58,535 nt of DNA. Origin: Catenibacillus scindens. GTDB lineage: Bacteria > Bacillota > Clostridia > Lachnospirales > Lachnospiraceae. The DNA is taken from the NCBI RefSeq assembly GCF_014202115.1, contig NZ_JACHFW010000019.1:1-58535 (forward strand). Direction: 5' to 3'. The position numbers and the translations under genes are program-made. Under the pieces are notes generated by a model, which made no database searches, was not told the DNA's origin, and saw only the letters and a program-made list of their open reading frames with translations. Below, one piece after another: positions 35,406 through 44,502 of this stretch. How positions within the stretch are numbered: the first letter of the stretch is position 1; the number at the start of each line of letters is the position of its first letter.

Positions 35406-36731
35406 TTATAAAAATTCCCGATCTACAATTCCAAGGACTTCATCCATTTTTTCCATTTCCTCTGTCAGCTGCGCCTCAGTAATAATCAGAGGCGGGCATA
35501 CAAAGATCATGTTTTCATGGGAATAGGTCATAAATTTCCGCGCTTTCAGAAGTCCGACAATCTTGCTCATAATTCCCTCAGGGTCTTTGCCGTAAGACAC
35601 CAGGGCTTCTTTCGTCTTTTTATCTTTAACCAACTCCACGCAGGAGAACAGGCCGATATAGCGCACATCGCCCACACAGGCGTGTTTTTCTTTGAATTCT
35701 TCCAGCTTTTCACCCAATACTTTTCCTACTTTATTCACATTGTCCAAAATATTGGCTTTTGTGTAATAATTAACGCAGGCAACGCCGGCAGCGCAGGCCA
35801 GAGGATGTCCGCTGTAAGTCAGTCCGCAGGATAAAACATGATCGTCAAAATACGCGGCGATCTTACTGCTAACGGCAACGCCGCCAAGCTGTACATAGCC
35901 ACAGGTTACGCCTTTGGCAAACGTTACAAGATCCGGCACCACATCAAAATTCTCAAAGGCAAACATCTTCCCTGTCCGGGCCCACCCGGCCATAACTTCG
36001 TCGCAGATCATCACAATGCCGAACTCATCGCAGATTTTCCGCACACCCGGCAGATAACCTTTCGGCGGGATAATAATGCCGTTGGAACCGGTAATCGTTT
36101 CAATGACAATGGCGGCTACCTGATCCGGCCCTTCATAAATCACCTGCTCCCGCAGCTTTGCCAGATAATAGTTTGTCGCTTCTTCCTCAGACTTAAACTC
36201 AATCGGCTCGCGGTAAATATAAGGATCAAAAAACTTTATAAATCCGGGGATGCCCGGCTCCAGAGGATAACGTCTGGGCTCGCCGGTGAGATTTCCCGCG
36301 CCAAAAGAAGAACCGTGATAACTGCGGTAACGGCTGAAAATTTTCTTTCTTCCCGTATACATCCGGGCGATCTTAATGGCGTTTTCATTAGCGTCAGCGC
36401 CGGCGTTTGTAAAAAAGACCTTGCCGAAAGTGTCCGGCAAAAGATCAATAATCATCTTAGCCAGGGTCACTCTGGACTCTGCCGCGAAGGACGGGCCGAT
36501 GAAGCAATACTGGTCTACCTGTTTTTTGATCGCCTCCCCAATATCAGGATTGCCGTATCCCAGATTCATGTTAACCAGCTGGGACGACATGTCGGTGTAG
36601 CGGTTGCCGTCGTAGTCATAAAAATAAATCCCTTCCGCTTTTTCCACCGGAATGGGATCTAACCCTCCCTGTCTGCTCCATGACTGAAGGACATACTTTT
36701 TCGCGTTTTCTTTTATTTCCTGTGATGTCAT
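35406..36731 (-). CDS. Class III aminotransferase, probable beta-alanine transaminase
   Basis: A 441-residue PLP enzyme of the class III (omega) aminotransferase family. Seen are SQLVNMNLGYGNPDIGEA, FTNAGADANENAIKIAR, SYHGSSFG, the Asp in MICDEVMAGWARTGKMF and the PLP-lysine segment LVTFAKGVTCGYVQLGGV. Start 36731 has AAAGGGAGG upstream, while the frame is open further. Beta-alanine:pyruvate or 2-oxoglutarate transamination would give malonate semialdehyde for the neighbouring dehydrogenase. It is divergent from the pucR gene. Confidence 0.88.
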   Translation of the reverse strand: MTSQEIKENAKKYVLQSWSRQGGLDPIPVEKAEGIYFYDYDGNRYTDMSSQLVNMNLGYGNPDIGEAIKKQVDQYCFIGPSFAAESRVTLAKMIIDLLPDTFGKVFFTNAGADANENAIKIARMYTGRKKIFSRYRSYHGSSFGAGNLTGEPRRYPLEPGIPGFIKFFDPYIYREPIEFKSEEEATNYYLAKLREQVIYEGPDQVAAIVIETITGSNGIIIPPKGYLPGVRKICDEFGIVMICDEVMAGWARTGKMFAFENFDVVPDLVTFAKGVTCGYVQLGGVAVSSKIAAYFDDHVLSCGLTYSGHPLACAAGVACVNYYTKANILDNVNKVGKVLGEKLEEFKEKHACVGDVRYIGLFSCVELVKDKKTKEALVSYGKDPEGIMSKIVGLLKARKFMTYSHENMIFVCPPLIITEAQLTEEMEKMDEVLGIVDREFL

Positions 36732-36843
36732 AACTATCAACCTCCCTTTCCGCCCTTTTGCGGGCGCTGGCATTTCATTTTTTTGATAGTCCCAATTATA
36801 ACCGTCAGGAAGAATAAAACAATAAACTGTGACCCAAAGTTTC

Positions 36844-36859
36844 TTGTGCTGGAGCACAA
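36844..36859. promoter_or_regulatory. Candidate operator between aminotransferase and pucR genes
   Basis: The sequence TTGTGCTGGAGCACAA is an inverted repeat with 7-bp arms and a 2-base centre. A copy differing at one base lies before the importer operon (34207-34222). Its place in the divergent promoter region suggests a binding site for the PucR protein. Confidence 0.5.
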
Positions 36860-36884
36860 TCCTTTCTTTTCTGACTAAAAACCC

Positions 36885-36912
36885 TTGAAAATATAAAAAA
36901 ACATGTTAAAAT
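36885..36912 (+). promoter_or_regulatory. Candidate promoter of the pucR leader
   Basis: TTGAAA (36885-36890) and TAAAAT (36907-36912) are separated by 16 bases on the plus strand. This would give a leader of about 145 bases before the pucR ATG at 37065. Confidence 0.5.
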
Positions 36913-36934
36913 CTCTTTTAAAACAAGATGTTGA

Positions 36935-36986
36935 GGTCAAATAGACACGCTTTTTCATACAAGTATAAACGCGTGTCTATTTGACC
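36935..36986 (+). promoter_or_regulatory. Perfect 16-bp inverted repeat in the pucR leader
   Basis: GGTCAAATAGACACGC (36935-36950) is exactly repeated in inverse at 36971-36986 across a 20-base loop. In RNA it would form a strong stem ahead of a terminator-like hairpin. It could also be a protein-binding site. No known riboswitch class is recognised. Confidence 0.6.
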
Positions 36987-37001
36987 CTGGTATCATAACA
37001 A

Positions 37002-37048
37002 AAAAGGCAACGGTGTCTGGAAAAGAAACCGTTGTCTTTTTCTTTTTA
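37002..37048 (+). terminator. Terminator-like hairpin just before the pucR ribosome binding site
   Basis: AAAGGCAACGGT (37003-37014) pairs with ACCGTTGTCTTT (37028-37039) with one mismatch and is followed by a T-rich run to 37047. Its place between the candidate promoter and the GGGGGAGGAG site makes it an attenuator candidate. Confidence 0.6.
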
Positions 37049-37064
37049 CGGGGGAGGAGTTTCA

Positions 37065-38228
37065 ATGGCCATCGAACTACAGAGATTAATGGAAAAGGTC
37101 GCCCACATGGATGTGACCCTGGTCGCCGGGGAAGGCGGTCTTCACAATCATGTCAGCTGGGTACATATGGTAGAAACCATGGAAGCCTCAGATTTCCTGG
37201 AAGGCGGCGAGATCGCCTTTTCTACAGGCCTCGGGCTGAGCAAGGGCCTGTCTTTGCTGACTCTGATCCAATATATTTACAGGAAAAACGCCGCCGGGAT
37301 GATCGTAAACACCGGCCCTTTTATCAGCAGCATTCCCCAGGAAGCGATTGATTATTGCAATGAACATGACTTTCCTCTTTTTGTTGTCCCGTGGAAAGTC
37401 TATCTGGCTGAAATTATGCGCATTTTCTGCTACGCCATTACAAAAGATGACCAGAAAGCGATCCAGACCGCCGCCGCCTTTAAAAATGCCATTCAATTTC
37501 CAAAACAGGAAGAACTTTATGTGGTTCCCCTGTCCCAGGAAGGCTTTCAGGTCAACTGGAAATACTCGGTCTGTCTTATTAAACCGGAACATTATACAGG
37601 AAATCCCGGGGAACGTCTGTCCCAGCTTTTAACCAGCATTTCCAATTTTTCCCGACGTAAATATGAAAAATGCGCCGTATTTATCAACGACAAAGAGCTG
37701 GTTATTGTCCTCGCGGCTGACTCTGACAATGAACTTTCTGAGATCATTAACAGCATCCGCTCCCACACCCTGTCCGTGCTTGCCGGAGATGAAACGATAA
37801 CCATGGGCTGCGGGAAACTGACCAAAAGCCTGCGCTGTATCTATAAAAGCTACCGTCAGGCAAAGGCGATCCAGCAGCTTCAGGAAAAAGGAAAAATTGA
37901 CCCGTCGCTGATCTTTTACACCGATATGGGCATTTACAAATTGCTTATGGCCATTGATGACAAGGAAATCATCCTGGAATACTACGACAGGACGATCGGT
38001 CCTCTCGCCGACTATGACCGGGAAAATAACTCTGATCTTACCGCTGTACTCCGGTCTTATCTGAATCACAACGGCAGTGTGAAAGAGACTGCCGATGAAC
38101 TCTATGTCCACCGCAATACAATAAATTACAAACTGAACAAAATTTCTGAACTGCTCCATATGGATCTGTCCCGGCTAAACAACCGCCTGCAGCTCAGCGT
38201 GGGCTTTATGCTGCAGGATATGCTTTAA
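37065..38228 (+). CDS. PucR family transcriptional regulator
   Basis: A 387-residue regulator. The N-terminal PucR sensing domain (about 5-120) is typical (HVSWVHMVETMEASDFLEGGEIAFSTG), followed by a CdaR-like middle region and a C-terminal helix-turn-helix (about 325-385: HNGSVKETADELYVHRNTINYKLNKI). PucR-type proteins control purine, pyrimidine and amino acid catabolism. Start 37065 is set by GGGGGAGGAG 5-6 bases upstream. It is divergent from the aminotransferase/dehydrogenase operon and is the best candidate regulator of the whole pyrimidine block. Its leader holds a long inverted repeat and a terminator-like hairpin. Confidence 0.9.
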   Translation: MAIELQRLMEKVAHMDVTLVAGEGGLHNHVSWVHMVETMEASDFLEGGEIAFSTGLGLSKGLSLLTLIQYIYRKNAAGMIVNTGPFISSIPQEAIDYCNEHDFPLFVVPWKVYLAEIMRIFCYAITKDDQKAIQTAAAFKNAIQFPKQEELYVVPLSQEGFQVNWKYSVCLIKPEHYTGNPGERLSQLLTSISNFSRRKYEKCAVFINDKELVIVLAADSDNELSEIINSIRSHTLSVLAGDETITMGCGKLTKSLRCIYKSYRQAKAIQQLQEKGKIDPSLIFYTDMGIYKLLMAIDDKEIILEYYDRTIGPLADYDRENNSDLTAVLRSYLNHNGSVKETADELYVHRNTINYKLNKISELLHMDLSRLNNRLQLSVGFMLQDML

Positions 38229-38243
38229 TATTTTTGTCTTCAT

Positions 38244-39077
38244 TCAGCCTTTGACAGCGCCCGCCGCCACACCTTTAATAATGTGCTTCTGGCAGGCCAG
38301 GTAGAATATAATCACAGGGATGACCGCCAGGATCAGCGCTGCCATAATCGCACCCATATCCACCCGGCCGTAGCTTCCTTTCATGTACTGAATGGCAATA
38401 GAGATGGTCTTAAACTTATTTAGATCCAGAACGAGATAAGGAAGAAGGAAATCGTTCCAAATCCACATTGTCTCCAAAATACCTACGGAAATGTAAGTAG
38501 GCTTCATAATGGGAAGTACCACATTGAAGAACGTCCGTACAGGGTTACAGCCGTCAATCAGGGCCGCCTCCTCTATTTCCGTGGGAATGGATTTGACAAA
38601 ACCGCAGAACATAAACACCGCCAGTCCCGCTCCAAATCCCAGATATATGATAATAATGCCCCAGGGCGTATTCAGCCGGGTTCTGTCGGCCACCAGAGAC
38701 AGGGTAAACATAACCATCTGGAATGGCACAACCATGGAAAAGACACACAACAGATACAAGGCTTTTGTAAACCGGCTCTTAACTCTTGTAATATACCAGG
38801 CACACATGGAGGTGCATACAAGGATGACCACCACTGAACCCACAGTGATAAACACTGTCCAGCCCACAGAGCTGAGAAGATCATATTTATTAATAGCCGT
38901 CAGATAGTTTTCGATGCCGTTCCATGTCTTTTCTGTAGGCAGTGCAAAAGGTTCCTTATTGATATAAACCTTTTCTTTAAAAGAGTTCATAAACACGATC
39001 AGGATCGGCGCGATATAAATCAGGCCGAGAACTGTAAAGAAAACAGTCCCTGCGGCGCTTAACAGTTTCTTTTTCAT
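38244..39077 (-). CDS. Carbohydrate ABC transporter permease, MalG type
   Basis: A 277-residue permease with six membrane segments and the coupling motif EEAALIDGCNPVRTFFNVVLP. It is the second permease of a family 1-type sugar importer, with no gap to the MalF-type gene upstream. Its 3' end converges with pucR, only 15 bases apart. No ATP-binding gene is in this operon, so a shared MsmX-like ATPase is expected. Confidence 0.92.
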   Translation of the reverse strand: MKKKLLSAAGTVFFTVLGLIYIAPILIVFMNSFKEKVYINKEPFALPTEKTWNGIENYLTAINKYDLLSSVGWTVFITVGSVVVILVCTSMCAWYITRVKSRFTKALYLLCVFSMVVPFQMVMFTLSLVADRTRLNTPWGIIIIYLGFGAGLAVFMFCGFVKSIPTEIEEAALIDGCNPVRTFFNVVLPIMKPTYISVGILETMWIWNDFLLPYLVLDLNKFKTISIAIQYMKGSYGRVDMGAIMAALILAVIPVIIFYLACQKHIIKGVAAGAVKG

Positions 39078-39920
39078 TTACTGCTGCACCTCCTTTGACC
39101 GGGTTGCCCTAAGCTGGATCAGGCCGATAGCTACAACAATAACAAAGAATATAACTGCTTTGGCCTGCCCGACGCCCTCCCAGCCAGTACGTCCGTAGAA
39201 CGTATTAAAAATATTTAACGCCATCATCTCTGACATTTTCGCAGGTTCGCCCGCGGTCAGGGAGAGGTTCTGGTCAAAGAGTTTAAATCCGTTTGTGATG
39301 GATAAAAACATACAAATTGTTATAGACGGCATCATCATGGGGATAGTTACCCTGAAAAGTTTCTGAATACGGGAAGCCCCGTCAATCTGAGCCGCCTCCA
39401 TCACATCACCGGGAATCGCCTGAAGTCCGGCAATATAAATAATCATCATATATCCGATCTGCTGCCAGCTTACCAGAATAATCAGGCCCCAGAATCCATA
39501 CCACTCATTTAATCCAAGAGCTGTACTGTATCTGGACAGTATACCGTTGAAGATAAGCTGCCATATATATCCAAGGACGATACCGCCGATAAGATTTGGC
39601 ATAAAGAAAATAGTCCGGAAAATATTAGTTCCTCTCAATTTCTGGGTCAACGCCAGCGCCAGGGCAAAGGCAAGGACATTGATCACAATCAGGGATGCCA
39701 CCGCGAACAAGGCAGTATACCAGAAGGAATGCCTGAAAATAGTGTCTTTAAATGCTTCCACATAGTTTGATAATCCCACAAATCTGGCGTCTGTTACGGT
39801 AGTAAATTCGCAAAATGACAGCCCTATGCCCATAACAAAAGGAATGATAAAACCCAGTATAAACGCGAAGAAAGTAGGAAGTACAAAAATCGGCATATAG
39901 CGCCGCATTGCTTTTTCCAT
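39078..39920 (-). CDS. Carbohydrate ABC transporter permease, MalF type
   Basis: A 280-residue permease with six membrane segments and the coupling motif MEAAQIDGASRIQKLFRVTIP. It forms a heterodimer with the following MalG-type permease. A 10-bp hairpin sits between its start and the binding-protein gene upstream, which could lower permease expression relative to the binding protein. Confidence 0.92.
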   Translation of the reverse strand: MEKAMRRYMPIFVLPTFFAFILGFIIPFVMGIGLSFCEFTTVTDARFVGLSNYVEAFKDTIFRHSFWYTALFAVASLIVINVLAFALALALTQKLRGTNIFRTIFFMPNLIGGIVLGYIWQLIFNGILSRYSTALGLNEWYGFWGLIILVSWQQIGYMMIIYIAGLQAIPGDVMEAAQIDGASRIQKLFRVTIPMMMPSITICMFLSITNGFKLFDQNLSLTAGEPAKMSEMMALNIFNTFYGRTGWEGVGQAKAVIFFVIVVAIGLIQLRATRSKEVQQ

Positions 39921-39938
39921 AAAATTGGCCTCCTTTTA

Positions 39939-39978
39939 AAAAGCGGCGTTCAGACCGACTCTGCCCGCCGCTTTTTTA
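39939..39978 (-). terminator. Partial terminator between binding-protein and permease genes
   Basis: AAAAGCGGCG (39939-39948) pairs perfectly with CGCCGCTTTT (39966-39975), and the minus-strand tail is TTTTTAAAAG. Such hairpins commonly make binding protein more abundant than permease. Confidence 0.65.
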
Positions 39979-39990
39979 TTCACCTTTGCT

Positions 39991-41301
39991 TTACTTTGAT
40001 GCCGCCGCTTCTGTTGCCCATCCGTCAACAAAGGCGCTGACAACTTTCTCCCAGTTGGCGTCTGTCTGATCCGCCGCATATGCTGTAAGCGCCGAACCTA
40101 CGCCGTTCTTCCATTCTTCGGAAGGCATGGTTGAGAACACCCATGTCACAGGAGTCTTTCCTTCTTCCATATATTTGTTAGCTTCATTAACAAGAGTGTT
40201 TTCAGATTCCAGGTTTGAGGGGAACGGAATAACAAATCCCATTTCCTTGCACATTGCGTTCACGCCGGTTTCAGAAGTTACACACCAGTTGATAAAATCA
40301 AGCGTGGCCTGAATGTCATCCTCAGAAGCTTTGGCATTTACACACCAGTAGTTCTCTGTTCCTGTACATACGCCCTGGTTTTCCTCTCCGTCTACACCGA
40401 TATAGATTGGAAGGATTCCGAGATTTTCATCGCCCACATCCGCGATGTTGTTGTATTCCCACGTTCCGTTCTGATAAAATACCGCTTCTTCTGTCACAAA
40501 ATCCGCTGTGGCGTCATCGGCTGTCTTTGTTGAAATCTCAGTAGGCTGACATGTGGCGTTATTAATATACAGATCCCAGATCTGACGATAGTTATCAAGG
40601 TATGTACCTTTGATGGCGTCTGTAGTATTAATGCCTTCATCTTTGTACTCATAGTAGATCGGAAGGTTTGCCAGATGGGTCTTAAATCTCCAGTCTGAGG
40701 AACCATCCATACCCGCGGAAGTGAAAGCGCAAAAACCAAGTTCATCCTTGCGGGCTGTAATATCTTCCACTACCTTTTTGAAACTGTCAAAATCCGTAAT
40801 GTCATCGGCGGTATAACCGGCCTTCTCCAGAAGAGCCTTGTTATAGATAATGCCGTAGTTCTCAATAACATAGGCGATTCCCGCCATTTTGTCGCCGTCC
40901 ATAAGGGCGAAGCTGTCGTCTGTCAACTGTCCCGCAATCTCCGATCCAGACAGATCATAACAGTAATCTTTCCAGCTTGCCAGGCCCACAGGGCCATTGA
41001 CCTGGAACAGTGTAGGCGCGTCTGTTTTGGCCATCTCTGATTTCAATGTCTTCTCATACTCTCCGGAAGCGGCTGTCAGCACTGTCACCTCAACGCCGGT
41101 TTCCTCTGTGTAAGCTTTCGCCAACTCCTGCCAGTACTCATCGGCCTCCGGCTTAAAGTTAAGATAATATACCTTTCCTTTCGCGCTCTGATCTCCACCG
41201 TTTCCTGAACTTCCGGAACCTGCGTCTCCTCCGCATCCCGCTGCCAGACCCGCGATCATCGCGGCGGCCAGCACTGCTGATAATACTCTTCTTGTTTTCA
41301 T
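39991..41301 (-). CDS. Sugar ABC transporter solute-binding lipoprotein
   Basis: A 436-residue family 1 binding protein. The start at 41301 (AAGGTGAGG upstream) gives a lipoprotein signal with lipobox LAAGC, then a Gly/Ser linker. The mature domain has the typical SBP pattern (YYLNFKPEADEYWQELAKAYTEETG, and FYQNGTWEYNNIADVGDENLGILP). It delivers a mono- or oligosaccharide to the two permeases that follow. The exact sugar cannot be read; no glycosidase gene is in the operon. Confidence 0.9.
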   Translation of the reverse strand: MKTRRVLSAVLAAAMIAGLAAGCGGDAGSGSSGNGGDQSAKGKVYYLNFKPEADEYWQELAKAYTEETGVEVTVLTAASGEYEKTLKSEMAKTDAPTLFQVNGPVGLASWKDYCYDLSGSEIAGQLTDDSFALMDGDKMAGIAYVIENYGIIYNKALLEKAGYTADDITDFDSFKKVVEDITARKDELGFCAFTSAGMDGSSDWRFKTHLANLPIYYEYKDEGINTTDAIKGTYLDNYRQIWDLYINNATCQPTEISTKTADDATADFVTEEAVFYQNGTWEYNNIADVGDENLGILPIYIGVDGEENQGVCTGTENYWCVNAKASEDDIQATLDFINWCVTSETGVNAMCKEMGFVIPFPSNLESENTLVNEANKYMEEGKTPVTWVFSTMPSEEWKNGVGSALTAYAADQTDANWEKVVSAFVDGWATEAAASK

Positions 41302-41420
41302 TTTTACCCTCACCTTTCTGAAAAACTTTGTTTTCCTTTGTTCTGTACACATTATATCAATGAGGGCTGTCAGACCGGTAACAATTAAAAAACCATGATT
41401 AACAAAAAAAATACCTCCGT

Positions 41421-42710
41421 TCACTGTTCTTCCAGAAAACGCCGGATACTCTCATCCTCCCTCGCCGTAAATTCTTCCGGGGTCATTTTATTCTGGACCA
41501 GTTCCGGCAAAATCTCCCCCAGCGTATCCTCCTGGAGGATGGAGTTCCACTTCACCTGATAATTGGGCACAAGCTGGGGAGAATTTTTATATACAGCTAT
41601 GTAATCTCTTTCTGCCGGGATCATCTCAGACGGGTCTTTTGAGAACAGTTCTTCTCTCTGTTCCATGTTCATCCGGGTACGCAGCTTTAACAGAGCGGCC
41701 GCACCCTCCTTGACTTCCTCGCTGTAGCTGGATACAATTGCCCATCCGAAAGTCTCCGGAGAGGAGATCAGCTTATTCTCCGGGAAAGCAGAAAAACGGA
41801 CTTTATCCTGCCATTTTTCCGGAACCTGGTCCATCATCCAATAGCCGTTGGGAATCATGGCCGCCTGTCCGGAAAAGAAATTCTCGTAGGCCACATCAAA
41901 ATCTCTGTAAAGGGCGTCCTCTGTAGTATAGGAAAATAATTTCTGAAGAGTTTTTGCGATACGCAGCCCGCTTTCATTCTGATAAGTCTCCGGATAGAAC
42001 TGCTGCATAAAATCCGCCCCTTCTTCGGTGGAGGCGACTTCCGCGGTGGCAATAAGCATAGGCGCCCACGCCGTCCCCTCAGTATGAAGAGCCAGAGGAG
42101 TGATGCCGCAGCTTTTAAGCTGCTCACAGCACTGCCAGAACTCCTCCCATGTCTCCGGGAAAGATTCAATGCCTGCCTGGGCAAACAGTTCCTCATTCCA
42201 GAACATGCCGGAGCAGGCAAAGGCCGCCGTGCTGATTGGCCCCAGATAAATACTTCCATCTTCCTCTCTACAGGACGCAAGGACGGAAGGCTCGATCATA
42301 GCTTTCCACTCCTCGTCCGCCTCAATATACTTTGACAGTTCCTCAATCCGTCCATCCTCTATCATCATATAGTAAAAGGATGGAAGCATCCTTAAATCCG
42401 TAATCAGGGCGGGGAGAGTGTCCGTCACATTCTGCCTTTTCAGATTTTGGCGGTACTCCTCCTCGGTTTCCATGATCCACTCCACATCCGCCTGCCATCT
42501 ACCGTTATACAACTGATTAAAAGCGTTGATCAGCTTTTCCTCGTTCCGTATACCTGTGGACGAATCTACAGTGAGGATCACCGGAATGGAAACCTCCTCG
42601 CTGACGTTCCCCGGTTCCGGCGTCTGCTCCGCGCAGCCGGCCGCCAGGGCCAGGGCCAGAGCCGCCGCCACGGCGGCAGCCTCAATTCTCAGAAGTTTTT
42701 TAGTTTTCAT
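41421..42710 (-). CDS. Second extracellular solute-binding lipoprotein, coupled to the sensor kinase gene
   Basis: A 429-residue lipoprotein with lipobox LAAGC and a family 1-type binding-protein fold (VILTVDSSTGIRNEEKLINAFN, PETWEEFWQCCEQLKSCGITPLAL). Its start lies inside the end of the histidine kinase gene (ATGAAAACTAA, 11-base overlap), so the two are translationally coupled, and the main transporter binding protein follows. This arrangement suggests that it presents a sugar to the sensor domain of the kinase instead of, or as well as, the permeases. That role is inference. Confidence 0.85.
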   Translation of the reverse strand: MKTKKLLRIEAAAVAAALALALAAGCAEQTPEPGNVSEEVSIPVILTVDSSTGIRNEEKLINAFNQLYNGRWQADVEWIMETEEEYRQNLKRQNVTDTLPALITDLRMLPSFYYMMIEDGRIEELSKYIEADEEWKAMIEPSVLASCREEDGSIYLGPISTAAFACSGMFWNEELFAQAGIESFPETWEEFWQCCEQLKSCGITPLALHTEGTAWAPMLIATAEVASTEEGADFMQQFYPETYQNESGLRIAKTLQKLFSYTTEDALYRDFDVAYENFFSGQAAMIPNGYWMMDQVPEKWQDKVRFSAFPENKLISSPETFGWAIVSSYSEEVKEGAAALLKLRTRMNMEQREELFSKDPSEMIPAERDYIAVYKNSPQLVPNYQVKWNSILQEDTLGEILPELVQNKMTPEEFTAREDESIRRFLEEQ

Positions 42711-44502
42711 CTTTTTCTCCCACCCCTCCCGGAATCTTAATAGTACATATGGTTCCGTCTTTTTGAGCCTGGCAGTAAAATCCCGCCCCATCGCCATATT
42801 TCAGCCGGAGCCTGGTGAGAATGTTCATCACCCCATATCCGTGTTTTTTATCCTCAAAACAGTTCTTCAGCTCTGAAACCGGCATGGTATTCATTTTGTT
42901 AATCTTCTCCATCACGCTTTCCTCAATGGGTGTCCCATTGTTGTAAACATTTAAATAGATATTGCCTTCTTTTTCCTCCACAGAGATGACGATCCTTCCG
43001 CCCTCATAAATATCCTGAAACCCGTATTTTACCGAATTTTCCACAATAGGCTGGAGAATCAGTTTAAGGATGCGGGTATTTACCGGATCGACACAGCAGT
43101 CAATGTCATAGGAAAACAGATTTTCGTTGCGGATCTGCTGTATCTCCATATAGCTCCTGACATTTTCCAGTTCGTCCTCAACAGTGACAATATCGCTGCC
43201 CTTGCTGAGAGAAAGGCGGAGATATTTGGAAAGAGCCTGGATCATCCGCATGGTCGTCTCCTCACCGTTGATCCGGGCCAGCATGTAGATCGTGTCCAGA
43301 GTGTTATACAGAAAATGGGGGTTGATCTGGCTGATCAGTGTGTTCAGCTCCGCAGCGCGCAGCTCCCGCTCCTGAGCCTTAATCTCATCCAAAAGCCGCT
43401 GGATATTTTTCAGCATCTTATTGTAGGCACGGCCGATTTCATCCAGCTCTGTATGTGTGTTCAGCCCAATAGTACGGTCAAAGTTGTTTCCGTCAAATTC
43501 TGTCATTGTCTCCTTTATAACCTGAATCGGCTTTGTAAACCTGCGGGAGAAATAAATACTCAAAACTACCGCGACTGCCGTAACCAGCAGGTATATTGCC
43601 ACAAGAACAAGAAATACAGAGATAAGCCTCTGGTTTAAAATCCGGTCCGGCACAAATGAAAACACTGATAATCCGCTGGTTTCATCCCGGTATACCGACA
43701 AAACACCGCCGGTTACCTGCTCCCCGGATAAAACCTGCTGATCCTCCATCTTCCGCACAACCATCTCCCCAATATTTTCCGGAACACTTTCCCCTGTCTT
43801 AAAATTTTCCGGCGCGAATGACAGACAGAGCTGTCCTTCCCTATCAACGATACCTACCGCCGCCTCCCGGGTCAGGTCCGGGCTTATATCCGTCACCTCC
43901 CGCAAAAATCCATCTTCCATTTTAAAAAAAAGCATCCCCGGTTCATGGGCATAATCCAGACTTCTCACATATCTTCCGATAAAAAGTGCGTTGTCTTCCG
44001 TGCCAAACAGGGTATCTTTTGTCCAGAACCATTTCGTCTTTGAATAATCATCTCCAAGATAGCGTTCAAAACCGCTGTCTTTGATATCCTCATAAGACAC
44101 GTCCGAGTAAGATCTGGTATACACATTCCCCTTATTGTCCACATAACAGTAATCCGCCACATGTTCCAGATCAATATAGGCGAAATACTTGCTCAGGGAA
44201 ATGTGGTTGACTTCTTCCAGCCCCCCGGTCTGGAGGCTTTGCTGAACGTCATCATATAAAATACATTCCGCAGTCGTCTCATCGGTTTTTTTAAACATAT
44301 TTTCCAGAGTTATCCCCATTCTCTCGGTCATATACTCATATTTATCAACAATCAACCGGGTCATCTGGTTCCTGACGGTCAATAACACGCCCAGGCTAGA
44401 CAACAGAAGGGCCAGCCCTAAAAGAGCCGCCGTATATTTCAGGTATTTTCGCTGTATCCCGGAACTTTTCTTCGTCTTTTTCATAACTTTTTTAACCCTC
44501 AT
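42700..44502 (-). CDS. YesM-type sensor histidine kinase
   Basis: A 600-residue membrane kinase with helices at about 25-47 and 295-320 bracketing a roughly 250-residue extracellular sensor domain. A HAMP region (about 320-375), the phosphoacceptor HisKA_7TM/YesM-type segment (INPHFLYNTLDTIYMLA) and the ATPase domain (VENSVKYGFQDIYEGG, HGYGVMNI) follow. Its start overlaps the response-regulator stop. Such kinases sense sugars and activate neighbouring importers through a YesN-type regulator. Overlap at both ends indicates tight co-expression. Confidence 0.92.
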   Translation of the reverse strand: MRVKKVMKKTKKSSGIQRKYLKYTAALLGLALLLSSLGVLLTVRNQMTRLIVDKYEYMTERMGITLENMFKKTDETTAECILYDDVQQSLQTGGLEEVNHISLSKYFAYIDLEHVADYCYVDNKGNVYTRSYSDVSYEDIKDSGFERYLGDDYSKTKWFWTKDTLFGTEDNALFIGRYVRSLDYAHEPGMLFFKMEDGFLREVTDISPDLTREAAVGIVDREGQLCLSFAPENFKTGESVPENIGEMVVRKMEDQQVLSGEQVTGGVLSVYRDETSGLSVFSFVPDRILNQRLISVFLVLVAIYLLVTAVAVVLSIYFSRRFTKPIQVIKETMTEFDGNNFDRTIGLNTHTELDEIGRAYNKMLKNIQRLLDEIKAQERELRAAELNTLISQINPHFLYNTLDTIYMLARINGEETTMRMIQALSKYLRLSLSKGSDIVTVEDELENVRSYMEIQQIRNENLFSYDIDCCVDPVNTRILKLILQPIVENSVKYGFQDIYEGGRIVISVEEKEGNIYLNVYNNGTPIEESVMEKINKMNTMPVSELKNCFEDKKHGYGVMNILTRLRLKYGDGAGFYCQAQKDGTICTIKIPGGVGEKDEN

